Source: Halostagnicola sp. A-GB9-2 (GTDB taxonomy: Archaea > Halobacteriota > Halobacteria > Halobacteriales > Natrialbaceae). From it: DNA of 43,489 nucleotides. The notes under the pieces were generated by a model that had not been told where the DNA came from, made no database searches, and saw nothing but the letters and a program-made list of their open reading frames with translations. The stretch lies in contig NZ_JASJOC010000019.1 of assembly GCF_030068615.1 (NCBI RefSeq), positions 1 to 43,489 on the forward strand. The letters run 5' to 3'. Position numbers and translations under genes: made by a program. Positions 15,303 through 24,208 of this stretch are shown here, piece after piece. Within the stretch, counting starts at the first letter, position 1. Every line of letters starts with the position of its first letter.

Positions 15303-17099
15303 ATGGCAGACGAAGACAAACGCGGAATACAGGAAGGTCTGTTCTACGCGGAGACGGACCGAGAACCGGGCGACAAGAACTGGCGAGGATACGGGTTCGA
15401 CATCAACCCACCCGTATTTCTCATCGCGGGAGGGTTGATCATCCTCTTTATTGCTCTCTCGCTCGTGTTCCCGGATCAGGCGGGGACGATGTATCAGGAC
15501 ACTCGAGTCGCAGTGTCCGATTACTTCGACTGGCTGTTCATCCTGGCCGCTAACATTTTCATTATCTTCATGGTCTATCTTGCGATAAGCAGGTACGGCT
15601 CGATACGACTCGGCGGCGTCGACGGCGAGAAGGAGTTCAGCGACATCTCGTGGGTCGCGATGCTGTTCAGCGCGGGTATGGGGATCGGCCTCATGTTCTT
15701 CGGTGTCGCCGAACCGGTGTTTCACCTCTTCGACCCGCACCTGGGTGCCGAGGCGGGAACCGAGGGTGCCGGCGAAGTGGCGCTTGCGGTGTCGCTGTTC
15801 CACTGGGGCTTTCACCCGTGGGCGATCTACGCGTTGGTCGCGCTCAGCCTGGCGTTCTTCTCGTACAATCGCGGGCTGCCACTGACTTTCCGGTCGGTGT
15901 TCTACCCGGTGCTCGGTGATCGGATCTACGGCTGGCCGGGACACCTCATCGACATCTTCACCATCTTCGCGACGCTGTTCGGCCTCGTGACCTCTCTCGG
16001 GTTAGGCGCATTGCAGATCAATGCGGGGCTGACGTTCGTTGGCCAGGAGGTGGGCGCGTTCCCCGCAGTGCCCGACTCGATCTGGGTTGCAGTCGCCATC
16101 ATCGGAGTCGTCACGGGGATGGCGATCGTCTCGGTCTACCTCGGCCTCGACAAGGGGATCCGACGGCTCAGCAACCTGAACCTCACGCTGATGATGATTC
16201 TTCTGGCGTCGGTGTTCGTCCTCGGGCCGACGCTGTTCATCCTCGGTGCGTTGCCACAGGGCATCGGCGGCTACCTCGGCAACTTCTTCGAGCTGTCCTT
16301 CTTCGGCAACTCGTTCGACAACCACTACTTCCAGGGTTCGGAGTACTACGGCTCGGGCGGCGAGGGTGAGGGTGCCTTCCTCGTCGACTGGACGGTGTTC
16401 TACTGGGCTTGGTGGATTTCCTGGTCGCCGTTTGTCGGGATGTTCATCGCCCGAATCTCGAAGGGCCGCTCCATCCGGGAGTTCGTCGGTGGAGTGCTCT
16501 TGATCCCCGTCGTATTCTCCTTCGCCTGGTTCGCGGCGATGGGCGGGAGTGCCCTCAGCTTCGAACTGAACGAGGCGACGGAAGGGGCGATCAGCGGACC
16601 GGTGTTCGAGGTCGGTGAAGAGGTCGCGATGTTCGCGATGTTCGATCTGATGCCGGGAACGGTGCTCCTGTCCCTGCTCGCGATCATCCTGGTGACGACG
16701 TTCTTCGTGACCTCCTCGGACTCGGGATCGCTCGTTCTCGAACACCTGAGCACCGGCGGCAAACACGAGACGCCGCCAGCCGGCCGCGTCTTCTGGGCCG
16801 CATCAGAGGGGCTAGTCGCCGCCACGTTGCTGATCGCCGGCGGCGACGCGGCCGTCGAGGCACTCCAGGCGGCCGCCATCGCCAGCGGACTCCCGTTCAC
16901 CGTTATTCTGCTGTTCATGATCTACGCCGTGATGATCGGTCTCAGGCGGGAGTACAGGCTCCTCCAGTCCGACGAGTTCACCGAGTTGATAGACGATCTC
17001 GAGGAGGAAGAGGAGATCGTCGTCACGAGCCAGACCGGTGACCTCGTTACCCACGTCAGGACCAGAGAGGACAGAGTTATCGACGTCAGTGACGACTGA
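15303..17099 (+). CDS. BCCT-family betaine/choline-type transporter 1
   Basis: This 598-residue secondary transporter has 12 core membrane helices. BCCT hallmarks are the glycine stretch SAGMGIGLMFFGVAEPVFH (GMGIG at 125-129) and the signature FYWAWWISWSPFVGMFIARI, then SKGRSIREFVGG. GMGIG is the form found in Na+-coupled betaine carriers such as BetP. Substrates of the family include glycine betaine, DMSP, carnitine and choline. The C-terminus is acidic (DDLEEEEEIVV), which in relatives can carry osmosensing. UspA genes follow on the other strand. It likely supplies the methylated osmolyte used by the neighbouring demethylating enzymes, or serves osmoprotection alone. Confidence 0.9.
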   Translation: MADEDKRGIQEGLFYAETDREPGDKNWRGYGFDINPPVFLIAGGLIILFIALSLVFPDQAGTMYQDTRVAVSDYFDWLFILAANIFIIFMVYLAISRYGSIRLGGVDGEKEFSDISWVAMLFSAGMGIGLMFFGVAEPVFHLFDPHLGAEAGTEGAGEVALAVSLFHWGFHPWAIYALVALSLAFFSYNRGLPLTFRSVFYPVLGDRIYGWPGHLIDIFTIFATLFGLVTSLGLGALQINAGLTFVGQEVGAFPAVPDSIWVAVAIIGVVTGMAIVSVYLGLDKGIRRLSNLNLTLMMILLASVFVLGPTLFILGALPQGIGGYLGNFFELSFFGNSFDNHYFQGSEYYGSGGEGEGAFLVDWTVFYWAWWISWSPFVGMFIARISKGRSIREFVGGVLLIPVVFSFAWFAAMGGSALSFELNEATEGAISGPVFEVGEEVAMFAMFDLMPGTVLLSLLAIILVTTFFVTSSDSGSLVLEHLSTGGKHETPPAGRVFWAASEGLVAATLLIAGGDAAVEALQAAAIASGLPFTVILLFMIYAVMIGLRREYRLLQSDEFTELIDDLEEEEEIVVTSQTGDLVTHVRTREDRVIDVSDD

Positions 17100-17185
17100 C
17101 GTCCGCTTACGTCGACACGGCAGACTATCGCTCGGACGCCGTGACGATCCTGGCACGGGGGAATCCGAACCGACCGGGTGCGGAC

Positions 17186-17608
17186 CTAGGAGCGAACGAC
17201 GGTGACCGGTTTCGGACACATCCGCACGACCTTCTCCGTGCTGGATCCGAGGTACTTCTCGAGCGTACCGCGGCCACGCTCGGCCATGACGACGGTGTCG
17301 ATATCTTCTTGTTCGGCGTAGTCGACGATTTCCTGTGCGACCTTTCCGGTTGTGACCGCGCCGACGCCATCGAGACCTCGTCCCTCGATTTGCTCTACCA
17401 CGTCGGTAACGACGTCCTCGCCGTACTGTCGATACTCTTCCATTTCCGACTCGCTCACCCCGACTGTGAGGATGTACGACGCCTCCGTCTCGATGACGTA
17501 GATCACGTGTACCTCCGCGTCGAACACCTCCGCGAGATCTAGCCCGTGTTCGATCGCTTTCGACACCCTGTCGCTGCCGTCCGTCGCAATCAGTATCTTG
17601 TCTAGCAT
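17186..17608 (-). CDS. Universal stress protein (UspA family) A
   Basis: This 140-residue UspA-fold protein starts MLDKILIATDGSDRVSKAIE; the start at 17608 matches the family N-terminus rather than 17674. The ATP-loop (MAERGRGTLEKYLGSSTEK) has Ala where the first Gly of GxxG usually stands, so nucleotide binding may be weakened. It is closely related to the protein at 18176-18601 (shared EASYILTVG- and EIVDYAE- segments). In haloarchaea such proteins often lie next to BCCT genes, and transporter control has been suggested for other Usp-transporter pairs. It converges on the BCCT gene. Confidence 0.88.
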   Translation of the reverse strand: MLDKILIATDGSDRVSKAIEHGLDLAEVFDAEVHVIYVIETEASYILTVGVSESEMEEYRQYGEDVVTDVVEQIEGRGLDGVGAVTTGKVAQEIVDYAEQEDIDTVVMAERGRGTLEKYLGSSTEKVVRMCPKPVTVVRS

Positions 17609-17686
17609 AACCGTGCTACTGTCTGAGTCTTCGTAGGGCTGTACAAAATAGTTTGTCTCCCGGGGGTGTGTCACGCGCCAATCGGT

Positions 17687-17842
17687 TCAGTCCGTGTTGG
17701 TCTCCCTGAGATAGATGGAGAACGCGACGAACGTCAACAGTACGCCGGCGAAAAAGTGACGGCCTGCCAGAAGAAGGAGGAGGCTCGCGATGGCTAGTAC
17801 CACCGCGAGAATCGTGGAAACAGTCGCGACGCGTCCGGACAT
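17687..17842 (-). CDS. Small membrane protein (51 aa)
   Basis: The protein begins MSGRVATVSTILAVVLAIAS, and two hydrophobic helices (about 8-27 and 30-45) end in RETNTD. The start at 17842 removes a non-hydrophobic upstream frame. No family is recognised. It sits between two UspA genes with a second small membrane protein (17880-18050), all on the minus strand, so an operon with the UspA genes is likely. A helper role for the BCCT transporters is only a guess. Confidence 0.6.
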   Translation of the reverse strand: MSGRVATVSTILAVVLAIASLLLLLAGRHFFAGVLLTFVAFSIYLRETNTD

Positions 17843-17879
17843 GTGAGAACAACTGTGAGGATGGGACTTATACGTGTCG

Positions 17880-18050
17880 TCAGACCGACGACTCCCGCCA
17901 CTCGGAGGCCAGGCCGACGCCGCCGAGACCCACCGCGGCGGCCCCGATGGCAATCTCCAGCAGCTCACCGCCGAGGATCCCATTGGCAAGGAGGAGTGTC
18001 CCGCCAACGAGAAGGAAGAGTCGGAGGTACGTCCGGGGGCTCCAGTGCAT
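17880..18050 (-). CDS. Small membrane protein (56 aa)
   Basis: MHWSPRTYLRLFLLVGGTLL is followed by a Gly/Ala-rich second helix (EIAIGAAAVGLGGVGLA) and an acidic tail. Two membrane segments are predicted. An in-frame ATG 30 bases earlier (18080) would add MLPLEEGTER; the upstream DNA there holds an inverted repeat (CCCCTC-TTC-GAGGGG, 18060-18074). It is in line with the neighbouring small membrane gene and the UspA genes. Function unknown. Confidence 0.55.
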   Translation of the reverse strand: MHWSPRTYLRLFLLVGGTLLLANGILGGELLEIAIGAAAVGLGGVGLASEWRESSV

Positions 18051-18175
18051 ACGTTCTGTCCCCTCTTCGAGGGGGAGCATATCAATTGTAACGGTTCGAA
18101 AGCGCACGCGGGGTCGTCGGGGCGTCCTCGGAATCGATGCGTGGAACCGGCGTCCATCCTCTCCGCGCTCGCTCG

Positions 18176-18601
18176 TCAATCCCCGGCGACGACCGTCACT
18201 GGTGTCTCGGCCATCCGCATGACTTTCTCCGCGGTACTCCCGAGGTGCCTCTCGATTGCCCCGTGACCCTGTTTGCCCATGATGATGGCGTCGATGTCGT
18301 TTCCCTCGGCGTAGTCGACGATCTCCTCGGATGGGCGCCCGGTCCTGACCACGCCTTCCCCGCCGAGGTCTCGCACGGAGGCGCTCTCGATCACTTCGGT
18401 GACGGCATCCTCGCCGTATTCTCTGTAGGACTCTAGCTCCTCGTCGGAGAGACCGACGGTCAGGATGTAGCTGGCTTTGGTCTCGACCACGTACAGCGCG
18501 TGTACCTTCGCATCCATCGCCTCGGCAATGTCGAGACCGTGGTCGACGCAACCCTCGGCCTTGTCGCTGCCGTCAGTCGCGATCAGAACGTTATCGTACA
18601 T
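18176..18601 (-). CDS. Universal stress protein (UspA family) B
   Basis: This 141-residue UspA-fold protein starts MYDNVLIATDGSDKAEGCVD at 18601. The nucleotide loop reads MGKQGHGAIERHLGSTAEK, with GxxG intact and a G(S/T) one residue earlier than in the textbook G-x2-G-x9-G(S/T) pattern. It is a paralogue of Usp A (17186-17608), probably from local duplication. It lies in the block between the two BCCT genes and diverges from the K+ channel gene. A role in osmotic or energy stress is inferred from the family and the neighbours. Confidence 0.88.
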   Translation of the reverse strand: MYDNVLIATDGSDKAEGCVDHGLDIAEAMDAKVHALYVVETKASYILTVGLSDEELESYREYGEDAVTEVIESASVRDLGGEGVVRTGRPSEEIVDYAEGNDIDAIIMGKQGHGAIERHLGSTAEKVMRMAETPVTVVAGD

Positions 18602-18762
18602 TTGTACTCGTCCCCGTCTGTAGTATCGGGGGTATCTCGTATAATCCTTACCTCTGTTAACACATTTCACGATCTGATTGCGGTTCCCGGGCGGAGCGAG
18701 TCGGAGCGCAGAGCCTGGTTCGACACCAATTATATATCCCGCTCCCGTATCGTCAAGCGGTC

Positions 18763-19986
18763 GTGTCCGATACCCCAGATTCGTCGGAGCCCGCTCTCGA
18801 GCGCCTGTTCTATCACTCCGAGAGGATCCGGCTCGTCTACTGGGACGAGTTCTCCGGGGCGAAGACGGCGGTGCTGTTGACCGGTTTCGTCGCCGTCCTC
18901 ACGTTCGTTACCGGACTGTCGAATCTTAGCCAGCCGAACGTGACCTACGACGGTCCCCTGGCGGCGGCCATTCCAGTCGACCCGGGCTTCGTGCAGTTTA
19001 CGGGCGTTCTAATCGCGTTCGTTCTTGCGGGACTCGTCTTCGGCCTGCAGCGCCGAAAGCGTCTCGCGTGGTACCTCACGCTTGCCGTTCTGGCGCTGGT
19101 TACGCTATTGGCCCTGACGACGCTCCAGACTACTGACGTTCCCCTCCTGCTTTCGATCCTCGTGACGCTCCCGCTCTTGTTCACCAACCGGGGCGCGTTC
19201 GACCGGCGGATTGAACTCTCTTCGCTCCAGATCGCCTCACTCTCCTCGATCGTGGGTGTCGTCCTGTACGGCACCATCGGCTCGTATGCCCTCCAAGACC
19301 AGTTTAGCGAGATCGATACCTGGAGTGACTCGCTTTATTACGTTGTCGTCACCATCGCGACCGTCGGCTACGGCGACATCACCCCGCTGACGACCGGGGC
19401 GAAGTGGTTTTCGGTGTCGGTTATCCTCTTTGGGACCGGCGCGTTTACGGTCGCGATTGGGTCGCTGGTCGTGCCGGCGATCGAGAAGCGAATGGCCGCG
19501 GCATTCGGAACCATGACACTGTCAGAACTCACCCTGCTCGATGACCACGTGCTGGTCCTCGGCTACAGCGACATCACGGAATCACTGCTTGACGAACTCG
19601 CTGACCAAGTCGACGTCGTGGTCGTCACGCTGGACGCCGACGAGGCCTCCACGTTGAACGATCGAGACGTCAACGTCCTCACCGACGATCCGACCCACGA
19701 GGAGACGCTTTCCGACGCCAAGATCGACGACGCTTCTGGCGTGGTCGTCGCGACGCGGGACGACGCCAACGACGTGCTGGCCGTCCTCGCGGCGCGGAAG
19801 TCGAATCCGGAGGTCCGCATCGTCGCCGCGGCGAACGACCGACAGCACGTCGACAAGTTCGAGGAGGTCGGCGCAGACGAGGTCATCAGCCCGATGGAGA
19901 TCGGTGGCCGACTCCTCGGTCGATCGATCCTCGAGGAGGCGTCCGCCGAGTCACTGTTCGAGAATCTTGACGAGGATTCGGACTGA
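18763..19986 (+). CDS. K+ channel with TrkA-N (RCK) domain
   Basis: This 407-residue membrane protein has several N-terminal helices (about residues 33-170), then a pore loop with the selectivity filter TVGYGD (200-205) and an inner helix. A cytoplasmic RCK/TrkA-N domain follows from about residue 260 (DHVLVLGYSD). The nucleotide motif is degenerate (GYSDIT in place of GxGxxG), so NAD sensing may be lost. The N-terminus has more membrane segments than a two-helix MthK-type channel. The start codon is GTG at 18763; a TATA-like ATTATATATC about 29 bases upstream supports it. It probably balances K+ together with osmolyte uptake. Confidence 0.88.
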   Translation: MSDTPDSSEPALERLFYHSERIRLVYWDEFSGAKTAVLLTGFVAVLTFVTGLSNLSQPNVTYDGPLAAAIPVDPGFVQFTGVLIAFVLAGLVFGLQRRKRLAWYLTLAVLALVTLLALTTLQTTDVPLLLSILVTLPLLFTNRGAFDRRIELSSLQIASLSSIVGVVLYGTIGSYALQDQFSEIDTWSDSLYYVVVTIATVGYGDITPLTTGAKWFSVSVILFGTGAFTVAIGSLVVPAIEKRMAAAFGTMTLSELTLLDDHVLVLGYSDITESLLDELADQVDVVVVTLDADEASTLNDRDVNVLTDDPTHEETLSDAKIDDASGVVVATRDDANDVLAVLAARKSNPEVRIVAAANDRQHVDKFEEVGADEVISPMEIGGRLLGRSILEEASAESLFENLDEDSD

Positions 19987-20168
19987 AGCGGACACGACAC
20001 GGCCGTTCGAACGGGACCGGTCCGACTGTCCGGTAGCTGGCGTTCGGGCGGGAAATCCACGCGCGGGCCAGAACGAGGACTGGGCCCCCCGTATCCATTC
20101 CGTAACGGGAGTCCACTTGACCCGACTGACTGGGGTATTTATAATGGAACGGGAGGTCATTCCTTCTT

Positions 20169-22028
20169 ATGGGGCTTCAGGGAGTCAGCCCAGCCGAACG
20201 GGTGCTTCGGAAGCTGCTGGCTCCGCTCTGTGTCCTCTCGGGGGCCGTCGTCGTGTTGGGTTTTTTCTTCCCCGAACTCGTGGGGGAAACGATCTCCGGG
20301 CGAATCTGGCTCGTCATCTCGCTCGTCTTCTTCGGGTCGGGGTTGGCATACCTCGCCGTGTTGCCGGCCGAGAGTGACGAAAGCATGAGCGAGCTTGATC
20401 CGGAGTTTCTGCTCCGGGTCCGTCGGCTCGGGCTGACTGGCACCGTCAGGGGATTTCTCTCCCGCCAGGATCCAGTTACGTTTGGGGTTCCGGTCGCTGC
20501 GTTCGCCCTCTTTTTTCTCGGGCAGTTGCTGGTGCCGTCAGGAACGATCGCCACCGTCGGTGCCACACAGCGGGCCGTCACCACGTACGGAGGCTGGCTG
20601 TTCGTCGCGGTCATGCTGCTCGCGGTGGTGTTCTCTCTGTACCTGTTGGTGGGGCCGTGGGGAACGGTAAAACTCGGTGGTCCCGACGCCGAACCGGCGT
20701 ACACCTACCCCGTCTACTTTACCATGTTCTTCACAGCCGGCATCGCCGCCGGAATCGTTTTTTGGGGGCCAGCCGAGGCGCTGTTTCACTACGAGACGCC
20801 ACCGCCGTACTTCGACGCCGAACCACAGTCGGAGGCGGCAGCCGGGGCGGCACTCACCTACGCACTGTTCCATTGGGGCTTCTGGGCCTGGAGCGCCTAT
20901 ATCGCCGTCGGCGTGCCGATCGCCTACTACGTCTACCAGCGGGGAGCACCGTTACGGGTTTCGACGATCCTGACGCCGTTTCTCGGCGTGGAAAACCTCG
21001 ACTCGGTGTGGTGTCGGATCGTCGACCTGCTTGCAATCTTCGCGACGATCGGCGGGATCGCCACCTCCATCGCGCTCGTTGGCGAGCAGTTCCTCACCGG
21101 GATCCAATTCCAGTGGGATGTGGCGTTCGGTACCGTTGGATCGGTACTCTTTGTCGCCGGGTTGACGTTCGTCTTCGTCGTATCGGCACAGAGCGGCGTC
21201 CACCGGGGAATCAGACGGATCGCGGCCGTCAACCTCGTCCTGTTCGGCCTGTTTGTGGTGTTGTTTTTCGCCGTCGCACCGCGAACGGTCGTCGTCGAGA
21301 GTTCCTCGCGAGCGATTGGGAGCTACGCCGTCAACGCGGTCCCGATGACCCTCCATCTGGGGAACGGATTGGTCGCCGACCCGTGGGTCGCTGACTGGAC
21401 GATCTGGAACTGGGCGTGGTGGTTCTCCTGGGCTCCGTTCGCCGGCCTCTTCCTGGCCGCCCTCTCTCGTGGCCGGCGGATCCGAACGGTCGTCCTGACG
21501 GGCTTTGTCGCGACCGCATTGGCGACGATGGTCTGGTTTCTCCTGTTGGGTTCGACCTCGCTTCACCTCCAGCAGACGAGCGCTGTGGACGTCCTCGCAG
21601 CGATCGATGCCTACGGCGGCGCCGAGGCCGTCGCTGGCTTCCCGGTCTTCGAGGCACTCGCGATAAGCCAGCTCTTCATGTTCCTCTTTCTCGCGTTGAT
21701 CGTCGTCTTCATGGCGACTTCCGCCGACACGTCTACACTCGTCGTAGCGGTGCTGGCGACGAGACGCGAATTCGCACCGACGACTGGCGCGATCATTTTT
21801 TGGGGAATATTTCAGGGACTCGTCGCCATCTCGGTGCTCGTCACCGGTAGCGCCGAAGTCCTGCAGGCGATGGCCGTGTTGACCGGCGGCCCGTTCGCCC
21901 TGGTCGTCCTGATCGCCCTGGTCGGCCTCGTCGGAACGTTCTACAGACACGAACGCGGTCGGAGATCGATCGTCGGTACTGCACGCGTGAAGCTGGCTAG
22001 AGAAGCTGAAGACGACGACCGGGAATAG
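20169..22028 (+). CDS. BCCT-family transporter 2 (diverged, N-terminally extended)
   Basis: This 619-residue transporter has about 100 extra N-terminal residues containing two further membrane helices (about 17-65) before the 12-helix BCCT core. The BCCT signature is present (WTIWNWAWWFSWAPFAGLFL, then AALSRGRRIR). The glycine stretch is changed: FFTAGIAAGIVFWGPAEALF instead of the GMGIG form of transporter 1. This suggests a different substrate or coupling ion. TATA-like TTTATAAT lies about 31 bases before the ATG. It follows the K+ channel on the same strand with its own promoter. Confidence 0.88.
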   Translation: MGLQGVSPAERVLRKLLAPLCVLSGAVVVLGFFFPELVGETISGRIWLVISLVFFGSGLAYLAVLPAESDESMSELDPEFLLRVRRLGLTGTVRGFLSRQDPVTFGVPVAAFALFFLGQLLVPSGTIATVGATQRAVTTYGGWLFVAVMLLAVVFSLYLLVGPWGTVKLGGPDAEPAYTYPVYFTMFFTAGIAAGIVFWGPAEALFHYETPPPYFDAEPQSEAAAGAALTYALFHWGFWAWSAYIAVGVPIAYYVYQRGAPLRVSTILTPFLGVENLDSVWCRIVDLLAIFATIGGIATSIALVGEQFLTGIQFQWDVAFGTVGSVLFVAGLTFVFVVSAQSGVHRGIRRIAAVNLVLFGLFVVLFFAVAPRTVVVESSSRAIGSYAVNAVPMTLHLGNGLVADPWVADWTIWNWAWWFSWAPFAGLFLAALSRGRRIRTVVLTGFVATALATMVWFLLLGSTSLHLQQTSAVDVLAAIDAYGGAEAVAGFPVFEALAISQLFMFLFLALIVVFMATSADTSTLVVAVLATRREFAPTTGAIIFWGIFQGLVAISVLVTGSAEVLQAMAVLTGGPFALVVLIALVGLVGTFYRHERGRRSIVGTARVKLAREAEDDDRE

Positions 22029-22143
22029 ACCAGCCGAAGACGACGACCGACTGGAGAGCTAGAACCGATGGGAGTGGTATCCGTAGCGACCGCGTGTCCG
22101 CAGGTTCTCGATCCGGAGACGCATCTCGAGCCCGCTGTCCGGG

Positions 22144-23862
22144 TCAGAAGAGCCCGGAGACGTCCCCATCGGAGTGAAGATCCATCCCGGCGGCAGCAGG
22201 TTCGGCAGGAAGGCCGGGCAGCGTGAGGACGTCGGCGGTGAGCACCACGAGGAAACCGGCACCCGCCGAGGGGTAGATTTCGTTTACCTCGAGCGTCCAG
22301 TCGTCGGGCGCACCCTTGCGACTCGCGTCGTCACTGAGCGAGTGGAACGTCTTCGACACACAGATCGGGACCTCGTCGAAGCCAAGGTTCGTGAGCCGCT
22401 CGATGTCGTCTTCGGCGTCGCTGTGGTACTCGACGGCGTCGGCACCGTAGATTTCGGTGGCGACGGTTTCGATCTTCGATTTGATCGACGCGTCGACGTC
22501 ATAGAGCGGTTCGAACGTCGATTCGGACTCTGCAGCCTCGACTAGGCTCTCGGCGAGGTCGATCCCACCCTCTCCACCGTCGGTGAAGACGTTCGACTCG
22601 GCGACCCTGACCTCGAGTTCGTTCTCACAGTGGCCGACGACCGCGTCGACCTCCGCGTCGGAATCGTCCGGGAAGCGGTTGAGGGCGACGACGACCGGAA
22701 CGCCGAACTGCTGGAGGTTGGCAACGTGTTTGTCGAGGTTCTCGAACCCGTTGCGAACCGCGTCCACGTCTTCTGCCTCGAGTTCGTCGAGGTCGGGCGG
22801 CCACATCTCTTGGCCGTGGTACTTCAGTGCTCGCACCGACGCGACGAGCGTCACCGCGTCGGGTTCCATCTCACCGAACCGGCAGACGATGTTCATGAAC
22901 TTCTCGGCGCCCAGATCGGAGCCGAAGCCGGCCTCGGTGATGAGATAGTCGGAGAGGTGGGCGGCGACCCCGTCTGCGATCAGCGAGTTGGTCCCGTGGG
23001 CGATGTTCGCGAACGGGCCGCCGTGGACGAACGCGGGCGTGCCCTCGATCGTCTGGACGACGTTTGGTTTCAACGCGTCTTTCAGCAGGATCGCAGCGGG
23101 ACCCGTCGCGCCGATGTCGTCTGCGGTAACCGGGTCGCCGCTCTCGTCGTAGGCGACGATGATGCGAGCCAGCCGTTCCTTGAGATCGTCGATCCCGTCG
23201 GCGAGACAGAGGACGGCCATCAGTTCCGACGCGGCCGTCAGGATGAACCCGTCCTGGCGAGGGACGCCGGTGACGTCACCACCGAGACCGATCACGGTCT
23301 CGCGGAGCACGCGATCGTTCATGTCGATCGCACGCGGCCAGTTGACCCAGTTGACCGCGATGTCGAGTTCGTTCCCGTGTTTGATGTGGTTGTCGAGCAT
23401 CGTCGCGATGAGGTTGTGCGCCGACGTGAGCGCGTGGAGGTCGCCGGTGAAGTGGAGGTTGATGTCCTCCATCGGGAGTACCTGGGAGTACCCGCCGCCT
23501 GCAGCGCCACCTTTGACCCCGAAGACGGGACCCAGCGACGGTTCGCGGATCGCGATGAGCGCGTCCTTGTCGATCTGATTGAACGCCTGTCCGAGCCCGA
23601 CCGTCGTCACCGTCTTGCCCTCGCCCAGCGGCGTTGGGGTCATCCCGGTGACCAGAACGAGCTTGCCGTCAGCCGATCGTTCCTCGTGGATCCGCTCGAT
23701 CGCCTCGAGTGTGACCTTTGCTTTGTGTTTGCCGAACAGTTGCAGGTCGTCCCGCATAAGCCCGAACGGCTCGACGACGTCGGCGATGTGGCTCGTCTCA
23801 GCGGACTGTGCAATTTCGTAGTCGGTCGGTATCGACTGGTCGGTTTCCTCAGAGGCTGTCAT
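22144..23862 (-). CDS. fhs: Formate-tetrahydrofolate ligase
   Basis: This 572-residue enzyme links formate, ATP and THF to 10-formyl-THF; the reaction is reversible, so it can also recover ATP from 10-formyl-THF. Family motifs are the P-loop TPTPLGEGKTVTTVGLGQAF, REPSLGPVFGVKGGAAGGGY, the adjoining LPMEDINLHFTGD, and the late LTADVLTLPGLPAEPAA. Length is close to the usual 555-560. Fhs is not universal in archaea, and its presence beside folD, metF and folC-folP points to a working THF one-carbon route. The promoter (near 23904-23911) carries a palindrome. Confidence 0.93.
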   Translation of the reverse strand: MTASEETDQSIPTDYEIAQSAETSHIADVVEPFGLMRDDLQLFGKHKAKVTLEAIERIHEERSADGKLVLVTGMTPTPLGEGKTVTTVGLGQAFNQIDKDALIAIREPSLGPVFGVKGGAAGGGYSQVLPMEDINLHFTGDLHALTSAHNLIATMLDNHIKHGNELDIAVNWVNWPRAIDMNDRVLRETVIGLGGDVTGVPRQDGFILTAASELMAVLCLADGIDDLKERLARIIVAYDESGDPVTADDIGATGPAAILLKDALKPNVVQTIEGTPAFVHGGPFANIAHGTNSLIADGVAAHLSDYLITEAGFGSDLGAEKFMNIVCRFGEMEPDAVTLVASVRALKYHGQEMWPPDLDELEAEDVDAVRNGFENLDKHVANLQQFGVPVVVALNRFPDDSDAEVDAVVGHCENELEVRVAESNVFTDGGEGGIDLAESLVEAAESESTFEPLYDVDASIKSKIETVATEIYGADAVEYHSDAEDDIERLTNLGFDEVPICVSKTFHSLSDDASRKGAPDDWTLEVNEIYPSAGAGFLVVLTADVLTLPGLPAEPAAAGMDLHSDGDVSGLF

Positions 23863-23889
23863 GTACAGATACGTTTCCGCGCCTGGTGT

Positions 23890-23911
23890 TAAGTGTTAAC
23901 ACACTTATAAC
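23890..23911 (-). promoter_or_regulatory. fhs promoter with TAAGTGT-taac-ACACTTA palindrome
   Basis: A perfect 7-base inverted repeat (TAAGTGT 23890-23896, ACACTTA 23901-23907) overlaps the minus-strand TATA-like TTATAAGT (23911-23904). The ATG is at 23862, giving a leader of roughly 18 bases. A regulator bound here would block or stabilise initiation. Confidence 0.45.
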
Positions 23912-24208
23912 GTTCCGGATACGACGTGGGTGGCGCGCCGAATCGCGGCGATAGCTGTCGTACAGTGCTTGGTAGTTCAGTCCCCTCTCGAGTGCCGGAA
24001 GCCGTGGTATTTCTGTGGCACGGTACCGGCGGCGGCCTGCGGATGGCGACTGGCGCGAGTTACGTCCTCAAATCGGCGTCCGAACGTGGACGGAAGCTGA
24101 CGACAGAACGGACACAGCCACACGGCAGAACGTGTAAGAAAATGTACTACTTGTGGGCCGACACCGGTCAGTAGGAACTTTATTGGCTGGCGTGTGATCC
24201 ACCATGTT
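23912..24208. promoter_or_regulatory. Divergent intergenic region fhs / folC-folP
   Basis: No gene is seen. A TATA-like CTTTATTGG (about 24177-24185) lies about 28 bases before the ATG at 24209 and fixes that start as leaderless. Confidence 0.4.

Noticed and set aside
14661-15944. A 427-codon minus-strand frame spanning the zinc-ribbon and BCCT genes
   Set aside because: It crosses two plus-strand genes and the promoter between them, and its composition is that of reverse-complement coding DNA.
22630-23892. A 420-codon plus-strand frame opposite fhs
   Set aside because: It is a mirror of the fhs codons; fhs motifs are complete on the other strand.
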